From Anaerolineaceae bacterium (GTDB taxonomy: Bacteria > Chloroflexota > Anaerolineae > Anaerolineales > Anaerolineaceae): a stretch of DNA of 61,730 nt. Of the stretch, positions 8,192 through 17,635 are shown piece after piece. Positions within the stretch are counted from its first letter, which is position 1. Every line of letters starts with the position of its first letter. The position numbers were made by a program, and so were the translations under genes. The stretch lies in NCBI GenBank assembly GCA_017417055.1, contig JAFPZX010000043.1:1-61730 (forward strand), written 5' to 3'. Below the pieces are notes generated by a model that saw only the letters and a list, made by a program, of their open reading frames with translations, searched no databases and was not told the DNA's origin.

Positions 8192-11100
8192 TTAATAACC
8201 GGACCTAGCGCCAAACGCGCCGAAAAGGCCCTCGACCAGTGACATCAGATCGTTTCCGGAAGAACCGGTATCAGATGTTCCGTCTGATCCCATGGCATCG
8301 GAAAAGACATTTTGCAGCCATCCGCCGACATTTTCCTGACTCAGCTGGCTCGTCAGGCTATCCCACAGAGAATTCCAGCTATTCAAAGTCGCTTCATCGC
8401 TGATATATTTACTCAGGTCAGTGACACTCAGCCCTTCGAGCATTTCAGAAATTTCAGCCTCGGACCAATTATCATTCATGAAAGAACCGACCAGTTCATA
8501 GACCTTTTCCTGATCAACATTGCCGTTCTCATCAGTGAATTGATCGATCACATAATCTACCAGGGAGCGCAGGTCATTTTCATCCATGTTTGCGAGCATC
8601 GCTTCGATTTCTTCCGGGCTCAGCTCAGCAATAACAGCAAGCAGCTCTTCATCAGAACCGGCAGCGGGTTCCGCAGCCGCAGGTGTTTCAGCTGTAGATT
8701 CAGCAGCAGTGGTTTCAGCAGCAGGCTGTTCAGCCGCTGTATCAGTGTTCATCAGGTTATAGTTGATGTAATCATACAGCTCCACGTTGGCTTCGATCAT
8801 GGACTTTCCACCTGCGGTGGCACGTGCAGCCTCTTTGGATCCGATAAAGTCATACAAATCGACATATTTCTTGATATCTTCAGGTGTGAAGGCCTTAATA
8901 TCGCGGATCTTGCGCATGGTGCTTTCGTAAGAATCAAACCCGATCACCTGGTCGCTGACACCCGACATCGCCGCGCTGAAAAATCCGATCGGGGTAGTCA
9001 GATCGCCGTAAACAGAGGTGATGTAACCGGCAAGTTCGGACTCACTGATTTCCAGGTTCCGCAGGAAATCACCGGCAGTCTCATAAACACCAAAGGTTTC
9101 GGAAACTTTCGGGTCACGGTAGGAATACATCCCTGTGATATAATCAGCAGTCACGAAAGTGTAACCACCATAAGCACTGTTCTTAACGCGCAATTCAGGA
9201 TAAAGCAGCTTATCATCGACTATTTTTTCAACGACACGCAAACCGCCGTCATCCATATCAAATCCGAATTTCGTAAAGTCAGCAGCAGCGATATTGTAGA
9301 CAACATTGCCGCCGGAAACGATGGCTGTATGCAGCGGAACCGCGTTGATTGATGCGGCTAAATCCACCGGTTCATAAACGCTGTCGGAGAAATTATTGAT
9401 GAGGTTATATCCCAGAGCAGCGGAACGCATGATGTTCTCGGAATTACCCACCACCGTCAGGATCGCGTTATTTTTGTTCAGGATCATGTCGCGGAAAATG
9501 TAGAACTTCGCAACCAGGACATCCATTTCCGCATCCGTATATTTGGAGAGCTTATTCCAATAATCCATCTGTGCTTCGGTATTCGTATAATACCTATATT
9601 TTGCCATATCCGAGTATTGAGATGCAGCCGCCTGAATACTATAGGCAAGACCATTTGAATCCATGTGCATCTGGTTGGTGGCATAATTCTGCGCCGCATC
9701 CGCACGGATAAAGTCATAATCACTGAAATCGGTGTTCCACAGAATTTCCTCGAGCAGCGCAAAGCTGTCTTCCAGTGTTTCCGGCAGAGCGAACCAGCTG
9801 GCCTCGAAATAATTCTCCATCTTACGGGTTTCTCTGTTCTGGAAATTGTCATTAAACATGGTCATTGCCATGCTGACATTTGCCATCTTCGCCGGCAGTT
9901 CTTCACGGGTGTAAAGATCCGTACCGAGTCTTCCCAGAAGCGAGGTATATTCAATGAAATCGAACAGATCTTCAAAAGGCACCGCAGAGGTATCGGTTCT
10001 GAGACTCACGCGGATCAGCGGGGATTCGATTTCGGAAGTAATCACACGAATACCGCCGATATTCGTTTCAGAAGCCTTCTTGTATGATATTTCTTCCGGC
10101 AGGTTTTCAACACTCAGCGCGTTCAGCGATTCCGGCATGGTGATGGCGTTGCTTTCCTCAATGAACTGATGGTAAGCTTTTGTCTGTTCAACCAGAGCGT
10201 TCACTTCCTCTTCGCTCATAGCAGCCTTCATCTCATCCAGCTTCGCGCGCAGGGCCGCGTCATTTTCTTCCTTCAGTCCCGGAGCAGGAACCGTGACAGC
10301 CACCACAGCTGTATCCAGATTGCTCCAGTACTTGCGGGCAGTCTCGTTCAGGTTATCAACAGTCACGAGTTCTTTGAAATTCGCTTCAAAATCAGCAGCG
10401 TTTTTCCAGGCATCCCGATCGCCGAAAATCGACCAATAAACCGCCATGTTCTGGGAAAGGTCCAGATAAACAGAGGAAGAATCCAGGCTCATCAATTCAT
10501 CAAACTGGTTTCTTACCAACATGGCATTCAGTACTTCTTCGTTGACGCCATCTTTCAGCAGCGCTGCCAAAGCATCATCACAGATCGTTTTGAAAGTTTC
10601 TTTTTCAGTTTCATCAATGCTGGTAGCAGCGAAAACCAAAGCCACTTTTCCTTCCGGATCCCAGCTGGTTGACATGGAAATGCTGGCTTCCGGCAACTTT
10701 TCGCGAGCCATACGCTGCAGCGGGGAGGATTCATCATTCATATAATTACAGACATAATCCAGCACTTCCATGTCATTGTAATCGTTGATTTCAAAAGGCT
10801 GACCGTAACGGATAATCGCTGCCTTTTCAGTCGGCGTACCGGTTTCGACCGCATACTGGAAGGTCTGATCATAATAACCGGGTTCGAGCGGTTTGTAATT
10901 GGTATCCTCAATCGCCACTTCTTTATAATCAAACTGGCTCAGAAAATCATTGTCCAACAGTTCCAGGAAACGAGGCAGATCCAGGTCACCGGTCAGGTAC
11001 ATGGTGGCGTTGGACGGGTGATAGTAGGTTTCATGGAATTCGCGCAGCGCTTCAAGGGTCAGGTCCGGGATATAAAGCGGATCGCCGCCGGAAACGGTGG

Positions 11101-11761
11101 TGACGTAGCTGCCCGGCCAGATCATGCGGTTGTAGTTGTAGTTTGCCCAGCGGGACTGGCTCAGAGCGCCCAGCATTTCAGAATAAACCACACCCTGCAG
11201 ATTGATCTGACCTTCCGGATCATCCAGCTCATAGCGGTAAGCTTCCCGCATCATGGCGTAGGGATTTTCGATCGCCAGTGGATGGGTTAGCCCGTTCATG
11301 TAGTAATCCACATATTGATAGAGCTGATCTTCCGAAGTGGAGGCCATCGGATACATGGTATAAAACTGCCCGGTCATCGCGTTCAGGAAGGTGTTGGAAG
11401 TCTTGGCGCTCATTTCAAAAAAAGTGTTGGCGCCGGGATACTTATCATTACCACCCAGAGTGGCATGTTCAAAGACATGCGGCATACCGGTGTTGTCATT
11501 GATGGGTGTGCGGAACGCCATCATATAGGAACGGTCGATGTTGTCGTTCGCCAGCCAATAGAGCACGGATTTGGTTTTCTCATGTTCCAGCTTGACAACA
11601 GCCGTGTCATATTTCCCCCAACGGGAAATTTCAACAACTTTGAAGCCGTTCAATTCCGTTCCCACTTCGGGAATACCAAATTCAGTAGGTTCCTCCGCGA
11701 ATACCGGGAGCACCATCAGCAAGAAAATTGCTGTGAACATAAGTGATAAAAATTTCTTCAT
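8192..11761 (-). CDS. Secreted M16-family metallopeptidase (PreP-like)
   Basis: 1189 aa with a signal peptide at residues 1-22 (cleavage near VFA-EE). The inverted zinc motif HVFEH is at residues 95-99, followed by the AKTSNTFLNAMTGQF segment typical of the M16C presequence-protease/insulinase group. The core, to about residue 1030, is the length of a four-domain PreP clamshell that degrades unstructured peptides. The C-terminal about 150 residues are an extra region: an Ala/Glu/Pro/Thr linker followed by acidic helical repeats (EELLAVIAELSPEEIEAM and similar) and a Gly/Ser tail. A peptide-scavenging role outside the membrane is inferred. AAGGG precedes the ATG. Confidence 0.9.
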   Translation of the reverse strand: MKKFLSLMFTAIFLLMVLPVFAEEPTEFGIPEVGTELNGFKVVEISRWGKYDTAVVKLEHEKTKSVLYWLANDNIDRSYMMAFRTPINDNTGMPHVFEHATLGGNDKYPGANTFFEMSAKTSNTFLNAMTGQFYTMYPMASTSEDQLYQYVDYYMNGLTHPLAIENPYAMMREAYRYELDDPEGQINLQGVVYSEMLGALSQSRWANYNYNRMIWPGSYVTTVSGGDPLYIPDLTLEALREFHETYYHPSNATMYLTGDLDLPRFLELLDNDFLSQFDYKEVAIEDTNYKPLEPGYYDQTFQYAVETGTPTEKAAIIRYGQPFEINDYNDMEVLDYVCNYMNDESSPLQRMAREKLPEASISMSTSWDPEGKVALVFAATSIDETEKETFKTICDDALAALLKDGVNEEVLNAMLVRNQFDELMSLDSSSVYLDLSQNMAVYWSIFGDRDAWKNAADFEANFKELVTVDNLNETARKYWSNLDTAVVAVTVPAPGLKEENDAALRAKLDEMKAAMSEEEVNALVEQTKAYHQFIEESNAITMPESLNALSVENLPEEISYKKASETNIGGIRVITSEIESPLIRVSLRTDTSAVPFEDLFDFIEYTSLLGRLGTDLYTREELPAKMANVSMAMTMFNDNFQNRETRKMENYFEASWFALPETLEDSFALLEEILWNTDFSDYDFIRADAAQNYATNQMHMDSNGLAYSIQAAASQYSDMAKYRYYTNTEAQMDYWNKLSKYTDAEMDVLVAKFYIFRDMILNKNNAILTVVGNSENIMRSAALGYNLINNFSDSVYEPVDLAASINAVPLHTAIVSGGNVVYNIAAADFTKFGFDMDDGGLRVVEKIVDDKLLYPELRVKNSAYGGYTFVTADYITGMYSYRDPKVSETFGVYETAGDFLRNLEISESELAGYITSVYGDLTTPIGFFSAAMSGVSDQVIGFDSYESTMRKIRDIKAFTPEDIKKYVDLYDFIGSKEAARATAGGKSMIEANVELYDYINYNLMNTDTAAEQPAAETTAAESTAETPAAAEPAAGSDEELLAVIAELSPEEIEAMLANMDENDLRSLVDYVIDQFTDENGNVDQEKVYELVGSFMNDNWSEAEISEMLEGLSVTDLSKYISDEATLNSWNSLWDSLTSQLSQENVGGWLQNVFSDAMGSDGTSDTGSSGNDLMSLVEGLFGAFGARSGY

Positions 11762-12173
11762 TCATTTACCCTTTCTTTGTAATAATTCAGACAGGAAACC
11801 CAGGTTTCTCCCTGCAGCATTACAGCCAGCGTGGCAGATGTGCATTCGGGATACTTTCCGGATCCTGAATAATGACAACCCAGTAGATCATTCTTCACGG
11901 ACCATCTTATTTCACAAAAAAAAACACTGATTAATTCCGTGAAAGCCGAGAGACCAGTCCAGTACTACACGCAAAACCGTCTCCGGGCTGCAATCAATCA
12001 GTGCTTTCCTGATAAAAAAGGATACACCGACCGGGCTTAATAAATACCAATCGACTAAAGATTATATATCATTTCAAAAATAAATAATAAATAATTCAGG
12101 AGAGTTATTATTCTGAACCTGTAATGGCATGCTGAATTAATCAGCGTTTCCATAGCTGCTGTACTTTACGATG
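11762..12173. other. Intergenic stretch, no gene seen
   Basis: About 410 bases between the divergent M16 peptidase and metallophosphoesterase genes. I see no reading frame with homology and no RNA gene. It presumably holds both promoters; the plus-strand -10 box is at 12174-12179. Confidence 0.5.
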
Positions 12174-12179
12174 TATAAT
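12174..12179 (+). promoter_or_regulatory. -10 box of a probably leaderless gene
   Basis: TATAAT ends 8 bases before the ATG at 12188, so transcription should begin at or next to the start codon. No ribosome site is present. Confidence 0.5.
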
Positions 12180-12187
12180 GGTATATC

Positions 12188-12937
12188 ATGAGTTTGTTTG
12201 CTATCGGAGATCTGCATCTTCACTTTCAATCGGAATTGAAAGCGCCGGGACAGCTGCATGACCCGGTATGGAAGAATCATGAAGAAAAGTTCCGTGAAAA
12301 CTGCAGCCGGTTGATCCGGGAAGATGATACACTGGTCCTTGTCGGAGATCACTCCTGGGGAAAGAAGCTTTCCCAATGTGAACAGGATCTGCGTTATATC
12401 GCCGCGCTGCCGGGACGGAAGATCCTGACCCGCGGAAATCATGACATGTTTTGGGAAGCAAAGAAAACCGCTGAACTGAACAGACAATTTCAACCGGAAC
12501 TGACTTTTCTGCAGGATGGTTACGCTGTTTACCATGACTACGCGCTGGTTGCAACAAAAGGGCATACCTTTGAAGGACCGTTTTATCTGAACCGCGTCAG
12601 CAGGCAGATCATCGGATGGGATGAGACAGCTGAAGAACATTCGAAAAAACTTGTCGCAAGGGAACTGATCCGCCTCCGCACTTCTTTTGAATTGGCGAGG
12701 CAGGACGGCTTTCGGAAGTTCATTATGTTCCTGCATTATCCGCCGACGAACATTCTGGAAAAACGCAGCGGCTTTACGGATATCGCAGAGGAATATGGAG
12801 CGGAACAGGTGATTTATGCCCACAGTCACGGGGAAAGCCGTTTTCATGACAGCATTGAAGGCACGTTCCGGGGAAGACTATACCGGCTGGTTTCAGGTGA
12901 TTATCTGAGGTGGATTCCCTTAAAATTACTGGAGTAA
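12188..12937 (+). CDS. Calcineurin-like metallophosphoesterase
   Basis: 249 aa. The dinuclear-metal motifs are in order: GDLHLHF (Asp8, His10), VGDHSWG, RGNHD, and late His residues in FLHYPPT and YAHSHGESRFHD. It belongs to the predicted phosphohydrolase group with an N-terminal AIGDLHL motif. The substrate is unknown; cytosolic. The GD..GD(H) pattern has a His where GDxx(D/N)W is common, but the fold signature is otherwise complete. No Shine-Dalgarno is seen; the gene appears leaderless. Confidence 0.88.
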   Translation: MSLFAIGDLHLHFQSELKAPGQLHDPVWKNHEEKFRENCSRLIREDDTLVLVGDHSWGKKLSQCEQDLRYIAALPGRKILTRGNHDMFWEAKKTAELNRQFQPELTFLQDGYAVYHDYALVATKGHTFEGPFYLNRVSRQIIGWDETAEEHSKKLVARELIRLRTSFELARQDGFRKFIMFLHYPPTNILEKRSGFTDIAEEYGAEQVIYAHSHGESRFHDSIEGTFRGRLYRLVSGDYLRWIPLKLLE

Positions 12938-13032
12938 AAATTTTTTCTGTCCGCATGGAAAAACACGAAATCATAACTGATACTCATAATAAAGGAGTTT
13001 TCCGGAGTATCGGAGAATAAAGGAGAAAAGAT

Positions 13033-13446
13033 ATGGACATCAATATGGATCAGGCAAAAAGTGTGCTGGAAAACGCCGCAAAACAGGCAGAAGGTATTCT
13101 GAATGACCCGTCTCTGGTAGACAACATTCTGATGCAGCTCGAAGAAAAACTGAAACAGGTTCCTGCCATTGGCGAAACTCTTTCGGATCTGCCGCTGATG
13201 ATCGCTATGATCAAGGGATACATCACAAAACAATACGATCAGGTTTCCCCTAAAGTCATTGCATTAATGCTCGGATCGTTCATCTACCTTGTGAAAAAAG
13301 ATGATCTGCTGCATGACAATATTCCTGTACTGGGCATCGCTGACGACATTGTAATTGTCGGATTGGCTCTGAAACTTTGCAATAAAGAGCTGACTGACTT
13401 TTCAGAATGGAGAAAAGCGCAAAACGGTTCCACAGCCAATGCTTAA
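13033..13446 (+). CDS. YkvA-like DUF1232 protein
   Basis: 137 aa. The C-terminal half (about 62-120) is a DUF1232 domain: a YDQVSPKVIALMLGSFIYLV helix, then the acidic DDLLHDNIPVLGIADDI motif typical of YkvA proteins. These are small membrane-associated proteins of unknown function. The N-terminal half is amphipathic helix. A strong ribosome site (AAAGGAGAA) precedes the ATG. The flavoprotein gene begins 38 bases after its stop, in the same direction. Confidence 0.8.
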   Translation: MDINMDQAKSVLENAAKQAEGILNDPSLVDNILMQLEEKLKQVPAIGETLSDLPLMIAMIKGYITKQYDQVSPKVIALMLGSFIYLVKKDDLLHDNIPVLGIADDIVIVGLALKLCNKELTDFSEWRKAQNGSTANA

Positions 13447-13484
13447 ACGCACTATACAGATCAACACATTTCTCAAAGAATGAT

Positions 13485-14120
13485 ATGATGAGTAAAAAAA
13501 TTATTGCTGTCAATGCCGGACCACGGAAGGGTTGGAACACAGATACTTTGATCAATGAGGCGATAAAAGGTGCTGAATCCGCCGGTGCCGAGGTATCAAA
13601 GTTTGATTTGTTCCGTCTGGAGCGTTACACGGGCTGTATCTCCTGTTTTGGCTGCAAGAAGGAAAAATACAAAGGGCACTGCATCAATCGGGACGGACTC
13701 ACTCCTGTGCTGGACGCCATCAGGGAATCGGACGGATTGATTATTGGCTCGCCAAATTATCTTTCCGAAGCTACGGCCTCTTTTCGTGCGCTTTACGAAC
13801 GGCTGATTTTTCAAAACCTTACCTATAATGTACAAAAGCCCTGCTGCAATGAGCATTTTATCCCGGTACTGCTCATCATGACCAGCAATGCACCGGATAC
13901 AGCTTATACCCGACTGGTACAGAATTATCAGCAGACGCTGAGCCGTTTTGTGGGCCCGACTGATGTTCTGATCAGCTGTGATACGCTGCAGCTAAAGGAT
14001 TACAGCAAAACAGACTGGGAATGGTCTTTATTTGACACTGAAGCAAAACAACGGCGGCATGAGACTGTCTTCCCACAGGAATGTGCTAAAGCCTTTGAAA
14101 TGGGTGCAGCACTGGTGTAG
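13485..14120 (+). CDS. Flavodoxin-family FMN-binding oxidoreductase with Cys cluster
   Basis: 211 aa flavodoxin-like NADPH-dependent FMN reductase. It has the FMN loop NAGPRKGWNTDTL near the N-terminus, GSPNYLSEATASF as the second flavin loop, and a CISCFGCKKEKYKGHC segment typical of the iron-sulfur flavoprotein-like subgroup of anaerobes. Whether the cysteines bind a cluster cannot be told. Two adjacent ATGs (13485 and 13488) are possible; the ribosome site is weak (AAAGA). The gene ends at a shared terminator with the convergent acetate-CoA ligase. Confidence 0.85.
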   Translation: MMSKKIIAVNAGPRKGWNTDTLINEAIKGAESAGAEVSKFDLFRLERYTGCISCFGCKKEKYKGHCINRDGLTPVLDAIRESDGLIIGSPNYLSEATASFRALYERLIFQNLTYNVQKPCCNEHFIPVLLIMTSNAPDTAYTRLVQNYQQTLSRFVGPTDVLISCDTLQLKDYSKTDWEWSLFDTEAKQRRHETVFPQECAKAFEMGAALV

Positions 14121-14137
14121 CGATAAATCAAAAAAAA

Positions 14138-14168
14138 CTGAGGACGGCACAAATGCCGTCCTCGTTTT
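14138..14168. terminator. Bidirectional intrinsic terminator
   Basis: GAGGACGGCA (14140-14149) pairs with TGCCGTCCTC (14154-14163) around a CAAA loop, with A-rich and T-rich flanks. It serves the flavoprotein gene and the convergent acetate-CoA ligase gene. Confidence 0.85.
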
Positions 14169-14189
14169 ATTTCAGGTTATGAAATTCTC

Positions 14190-16310
14190 TTATTTCGCTT
14201 TGAGGATGATGCGGGCATCGACGACCTTCAGGCCCTTACCCTGTTCATAGAGCATGACCGGGTTGGCGTCGGATTCCTTGACCTCATCGCGCAGGTCCCA
14301 AATCATCTGGGAATATTTTGCGATGGTTTCAGCCATGGCTTCGCGGTCGCGCGGGGCTTCACCACGGGCACCGGCAAGGATCTTCGCAGCGCGGATTTCT
14401 TCCTGCATCTTCATACCCTGGGCCTTGGAGACCGGGGCGACGCGGAAGGTGACGTCCTTCAGGACTTCGACGAAGATACCGCCCAGACCGAACATGACGG
14501 TCGGACCGAAGGCTGCATCGTTGATGGAACCGAGGATGATTTCGGTACCCAGCGGGGCCATTTCCTGGATGGCGATACCGTGAATGTTGGCATCAGCCTT
14601 GTAGTTTTTGGCATTTTCCATGATCTTGCGGAACCATTCGCGGACCATGTCATCGTCTTTGACGTTGACTTTCACGCCGCCGGCGTCGGATTTGTGAAGG
14701 ATGTCAGGGGAGACGATCTTCATAACGACAGGGTAGCCTGCCTGGTGAGCCAATTTAACAGCTTCATCTTCTGTCTTTGCAAGCAGAGTGGTGGTGGCAT
14801 TGAGGCCATAAGCCTTGAAGACCTCTTTTGCTTCGACTTCCGTCAGAGCGTCACGGCCATCGGCACGGGCAGCGTTGATGATGGACAGAGCCTTTTCGCG
14901 GTCCACTTCGTAGGTTTCAGCGCTGTCAGAAGCTTTGGCAGCCTGCAGACGGGCATACTGGCGCAGAGCAGCAATGGCGCTGATGGCGCGGGCAGGATCG
15001 TCATAAGCCGGGATGCCGTGATCGGACAGCCAGCGCATGGCAGTAGCGCAGCGTTCGCCGCCAACGAAGGAAACGGTGATCGGTTTGTGAGCCAGGATTT
15101 CCGGACCGGCTTCTTCGATCGCGCCGTAAATGCCTTCAGCGATTTCCTGCGGGTTGGTAACAGCGGTTTCGCAGTAAAGAACGGCCATACCATCGGTCCA
15201 TTCGTGTTTCAGACCGAAAGCGATGCATTTCTTATAGCCTTCGAGGCCTGCACCACCGGTGATATCGACAGGGTTCTTTGCGGAACCGAATTCCGGCATG
15301 TAGTGCTTCATTTCAGTTTGCATTTCCTTGGGCAGGAACTGGAGCGGAACACCAAATTTTTCAGCAGAGTCAGTTGCCAAAACACCGACGCCGCCGCCAT
15401 TGGTGACGATAACGAGGTTGTCGCCTTCCATCGGGGGCTGCAGTTCAAATGCCTGGGTGACATCGAAGAGGTTGTCCAGATCAGTAGCCTGAATCACACC
15501 GGCCTGTTCAAAAGCGGAACCGTAAACTTTTGCGGCACCGGCCAGGGAACCGGTATGGGAAGCGGCAGCGGCTGCACCGTGAGCGGAAACACCGGACTTC
15601 AGAGCGATGACAGGTTTCTTGGAGTTTTTGCAGACTTCCATGAAGCGGCGGCCGTCTTTCAGACCTTCGATGTAAAGGGCTGTGCAGCGGGTAGCCGGGT
15701 CATCTTCCAGCCATTCGATGATGTCAGCGAAGTCGACATCAGCCATGTTGCCAAGGGAGAACAGTTTATCGAAACCAACACCGCGGAGGTAGGTACCGGC
15801 ATCCAGGGCGATGAGCAGAGCACCGGACTGGGAAATCAGAGCGCCGTTGCCGGGAAGCGGAAGAACCGGGGCAAAGGAAGCGTTCAATTTATCGGAGTTT
15901 GACAGAGAACCAATGATGTTCGGTCCGAGCAGACGCATACCGTACTTGCGGCAGGTCTCGACCAGTTTGTTTTCAGTTTCATGGTCGCCAACTTCACCAA
16001 AACCGGAGGTAATGACGGAAACGCCTTTTACGCCGGCTTCGCCGCACTGTTCAATCGCGCCCAAAACGAGATGAGCGGGAACAGTAACAACTGCCAAATC
16101 GATCTTGTTTTTGAGTTCAAGAACGCTGGTATAAGCTTTGAGTCCCTGGATTTCAGGTTCTTTCGGATTGATCGGGAAAATGACCCCTTCGTACTTACCG
16201 TTTTTCAATGCTTCAACGACAGAATAACCAATCTTACCGGCTTTGTTGGAAGCGCCGATAACAGCTACGCCCTTCGGTCGGAAAAGACCGTTTAAAGCTT
16301 CTTTATTCAC
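14190..16310 (-). CDS. acd: Acetate--CoA ligase (ADP-forming), fused alpha and beta subunits
   Basis: 706 aa. Residues 1 to about 460 are the alpha part: CoA-binding Rossmann domain (GVAVIGASNKAGKIG), then the ligase domain with the catalytic His in AAASHTGSLAG (about 250). Residues about 480-706 are the ATP-grasp beta part (KEVFKAYGLNAT, VVMKIVSPDILHKSDAGGV, the second conserved His region). The enzyme converts acyl-CoA, ADP and phosphate to acid, CoA and ATP, a substrate-level phosphorylation step in anaerobic fermentation. The start is GTG with AGGAG 8 bases upstream. Confidence 0.93.
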   Translation of the reverse strand: MNKEALNGLFRPKGVAVIGASNKAGKIGYSVVEALKNGKYEGVIFPINPKEPEIQGLKAYTSVLELKNKIDLAVVTVPAHLVLGAIEQCGEAGVKGVSVITSGFGEVGDHETENKLVETCRKYGMRLLGPNIIGSLSNSDKLNASFAPVLPLPGNGALISQSGALLIALDAGTYLRGVGFDKLFSLGNMADVDFADIIEWLEDDPATRCTALYIEGLKDGRRFMEVCKNSKKPVIALKSGVSAHGAAAAASHTGSLAGAAKVYGSAFEQAGVIQATDLDNLFDVTQAFELQPPMEGDNLVIVTNGGGVGVLATDSAEKFGVPLQFLPKEMQTEMKHYMPEFGSAKNPVDITGGAGLEGYKKCIAFGLKHEWTDGMAVLYCETAVTNPQEIAEGIYGAIEEAGPEILAHKPITVSFVGGERCATAMRWLSDHGIPAYDDPARAISAIAALRQYARLQAAKASDSAETYEVDREKALSIINAARADGRDALTEVEAKEVFKAYGLNATTTLLAKTEDEAVKLAHQAGYPVVMKIVSPDILHKSDAGGVKVNVKDDDMVREWFRKIMENAKNYKADANIHGIAIQEMAPLGTEIILGSINDAAFGPTVMFGLGGIFVEVLKDVTFRVAPVSKAQGMKMQEEIRAAKILAGARGEAPRDREAMAETIAKYSQMIWDLRDEVKESDANPVMLYEQGKGLKVVDARIILKAK

Positions 16311-16540
16311 GATTAACTCCTATAAATTGTTTAATGAATGAACAGGCCTGTCGGACCCATTTATCCCTTTAATTTTTACAAAAATATTTTAACACTTAAT
16401 TCAGAAAAATAAACTGATTTAAGCATATTTTTTCATGAAATTACTCATTTTTTCCCGTAACAAAGGTCATAAAAAAGAAAAACGTATCCGCTTTGTCAAT
16501 ATTTTGTTCATTTAATACCATGACTGTAATTTTTTCTTGA

Positions 16541-16546
16541 TATAAT
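16541..16546 (+). promoter_or_regulatory. -10 box of a probably leaderless gene
   Basis: TATAAT ends 7 bases before the ATG at 16554; no ribosome site lies between them. Confidence 0.5.
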
Positions 16547-16553
16547 TTTTCCC

Positions 16554-17279
16554 ATGTTTATAGAACTTGGCGTCGCAAAACAGGAAAGGGTCAGCATGCC
16601 TGACAGTGACGAAACCACGGAAATCATTGAACGTCCTTCCGGTGGTGAGTCTATTATTTATTGCAACGGAAAACGCAACGGTCAGCCAAACAAGACCATT
16701 TCCTCGATCATTGTAAACCGCGTTTTGGAAAAGGTCGCGGAAAATTTTCGTGACAGCACCGCAATCAAAAGTGTCTCCGACCAGATATACAGGGAACATT
16801 CCGGCCACATCTGCGGCGACTTGTGCATGATTTCAACGGATTTTCAATCTGAAACAATTGTTGTCAGCCGCTGTACAAACGTGCCGGTGTACTTCTACCA
16901 GCGCGGCTTTATGGACTCCTGGCACACGCCCGCGGAACAGATCGGCGCTGTTAAGGTGCTGCATCCCTCCATTACCGAAATTCCGATGGAACCGGGTACA
17001 ACGATCCTTATGCTTTCTGAGGGTGCGCTGAATGCAGGGAAAAACACCATGGAAGCTGACGAGATTGAAGACCTGATTTTGAGCACGATTGAAGAAAGCA
17101 GCGAATTTACGGCTGACAACATGGCAGAATTCTTTTTAAAGCGCGCCATCACCCTGGACAGTTATAAACCGCAGGAAGACATGACCGTGATCGTACTTAA
17201 AGTATGCAGTGATTCGCCTTCTTTTTCCAGAAAAATATTCCTCACCTGTCCGGTTCCAAAATATCAGTCAATTTATTAA
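16554..17279 (+). CDS. SpoIIE/PP2C-type serine phosphatase-like protein
   Basis: 241 aa. The C-terminal three quarters follow the PP2C/SpoIIE pattern: GDLCMISTDF near residue 88, an asparagine-containing central strand (RCTNVPVYFY), EPGTTILMLSEGALNA, and a terminal PQEDMTVIVLKV that matches the DDMT(V/I)VV end of the family. The metal-binding Asp residues are only partly obvious, since DGL/DG(V/I) is replaced by EGAL, so activity may be altered. No sensor domain is attached. A role in reversing Ser/Thr phosphorylation is inferred; its partner is not visible here. Confidence 0.65.
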   Translation: MFIELGVAKQERVSMPDSDETTEIIERPSGGESIIYCNGKRNGQPNKTISSIIVNRVLEKVAENFRDSTAIKSVSDQIYREHSGHICGDLCMISTDFQSETIVVSRCTNVPVYFYQRGFMDSWHTPAEQIGAVKVLHPSITEIPMEPGTTILMLSEGALNAGKNTMEADEIEDLILSTIEESSEFTADNMAEFFLKRAITLDSYKPQEDMTVIVLKVCSDSPSFSRKIFLTCPVPKYQSIY

Positions 17280-17635
17280 TAAAAAAGCAGTCAGGGAAAC
17301 GCTGATTCATTCATACAAACAAGGGCCAAATGCGGACAATCACCGCATGTGATGCCGACTCCGTATGGTACGAGCTTTGCTCGATTTGGATTCGGAGCCG
17401 GAGCTGCGCCCCTGACCGGGGCAAGCGGAAAACGTCCCCATTGTTCCACGAGGCGGTGTTTTCCTATCATTCAATGTCTGGCAGGTGGCAGCATTGTTTT
17501 CTTATTGAATTTACCATCCATTAACAATAACTTTTATTATTTCCAATTTCCAATTTCTGATTTTTCACCTCCGTTTGGCATTATTCTTGCACATTGTAAT
17601 ATAAATGACAAGGTTAGAGAATTGGGAGGGAGCCT
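17280..17635. other. Intergenic stretch with nested hairpins
   Basis: 355 bases. It holds hairpin ATGCGG/CCGCAT (17334-17349), a structured element resembling those in the peptide cluster (17353-17410), hairpin GCCCC/GGGGC (17408-17422) and short AATTTC-type word repeats near 17540-17565. No gene is seen; GGGAGG at the end is the ribosome site of the next gene. Confidence 0.55.
17353..17410 (+). repeat. Nested-hairpin element, distant copy
   Basis: CTCCG (17359-17363) pairs with CGGAG (17393-17397). Inside are a TATGGTA spacer, the hairpin CGAGC/GCTCG (17371-17383) and a GGATTC closing word, then GGAGCTGCGCC downstream. The order matches the copies at 47703-47810 and 48344-48450, although the stem sequences differ. 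Confidence 0.45.

Noticed and set aside
14580-15902. 440-codon open frame opposite the acetate-CoA ligase gene
   Set aside because: It is an antisense by-product of codon bias in the ligase gene; its product shows no recognisable domain.
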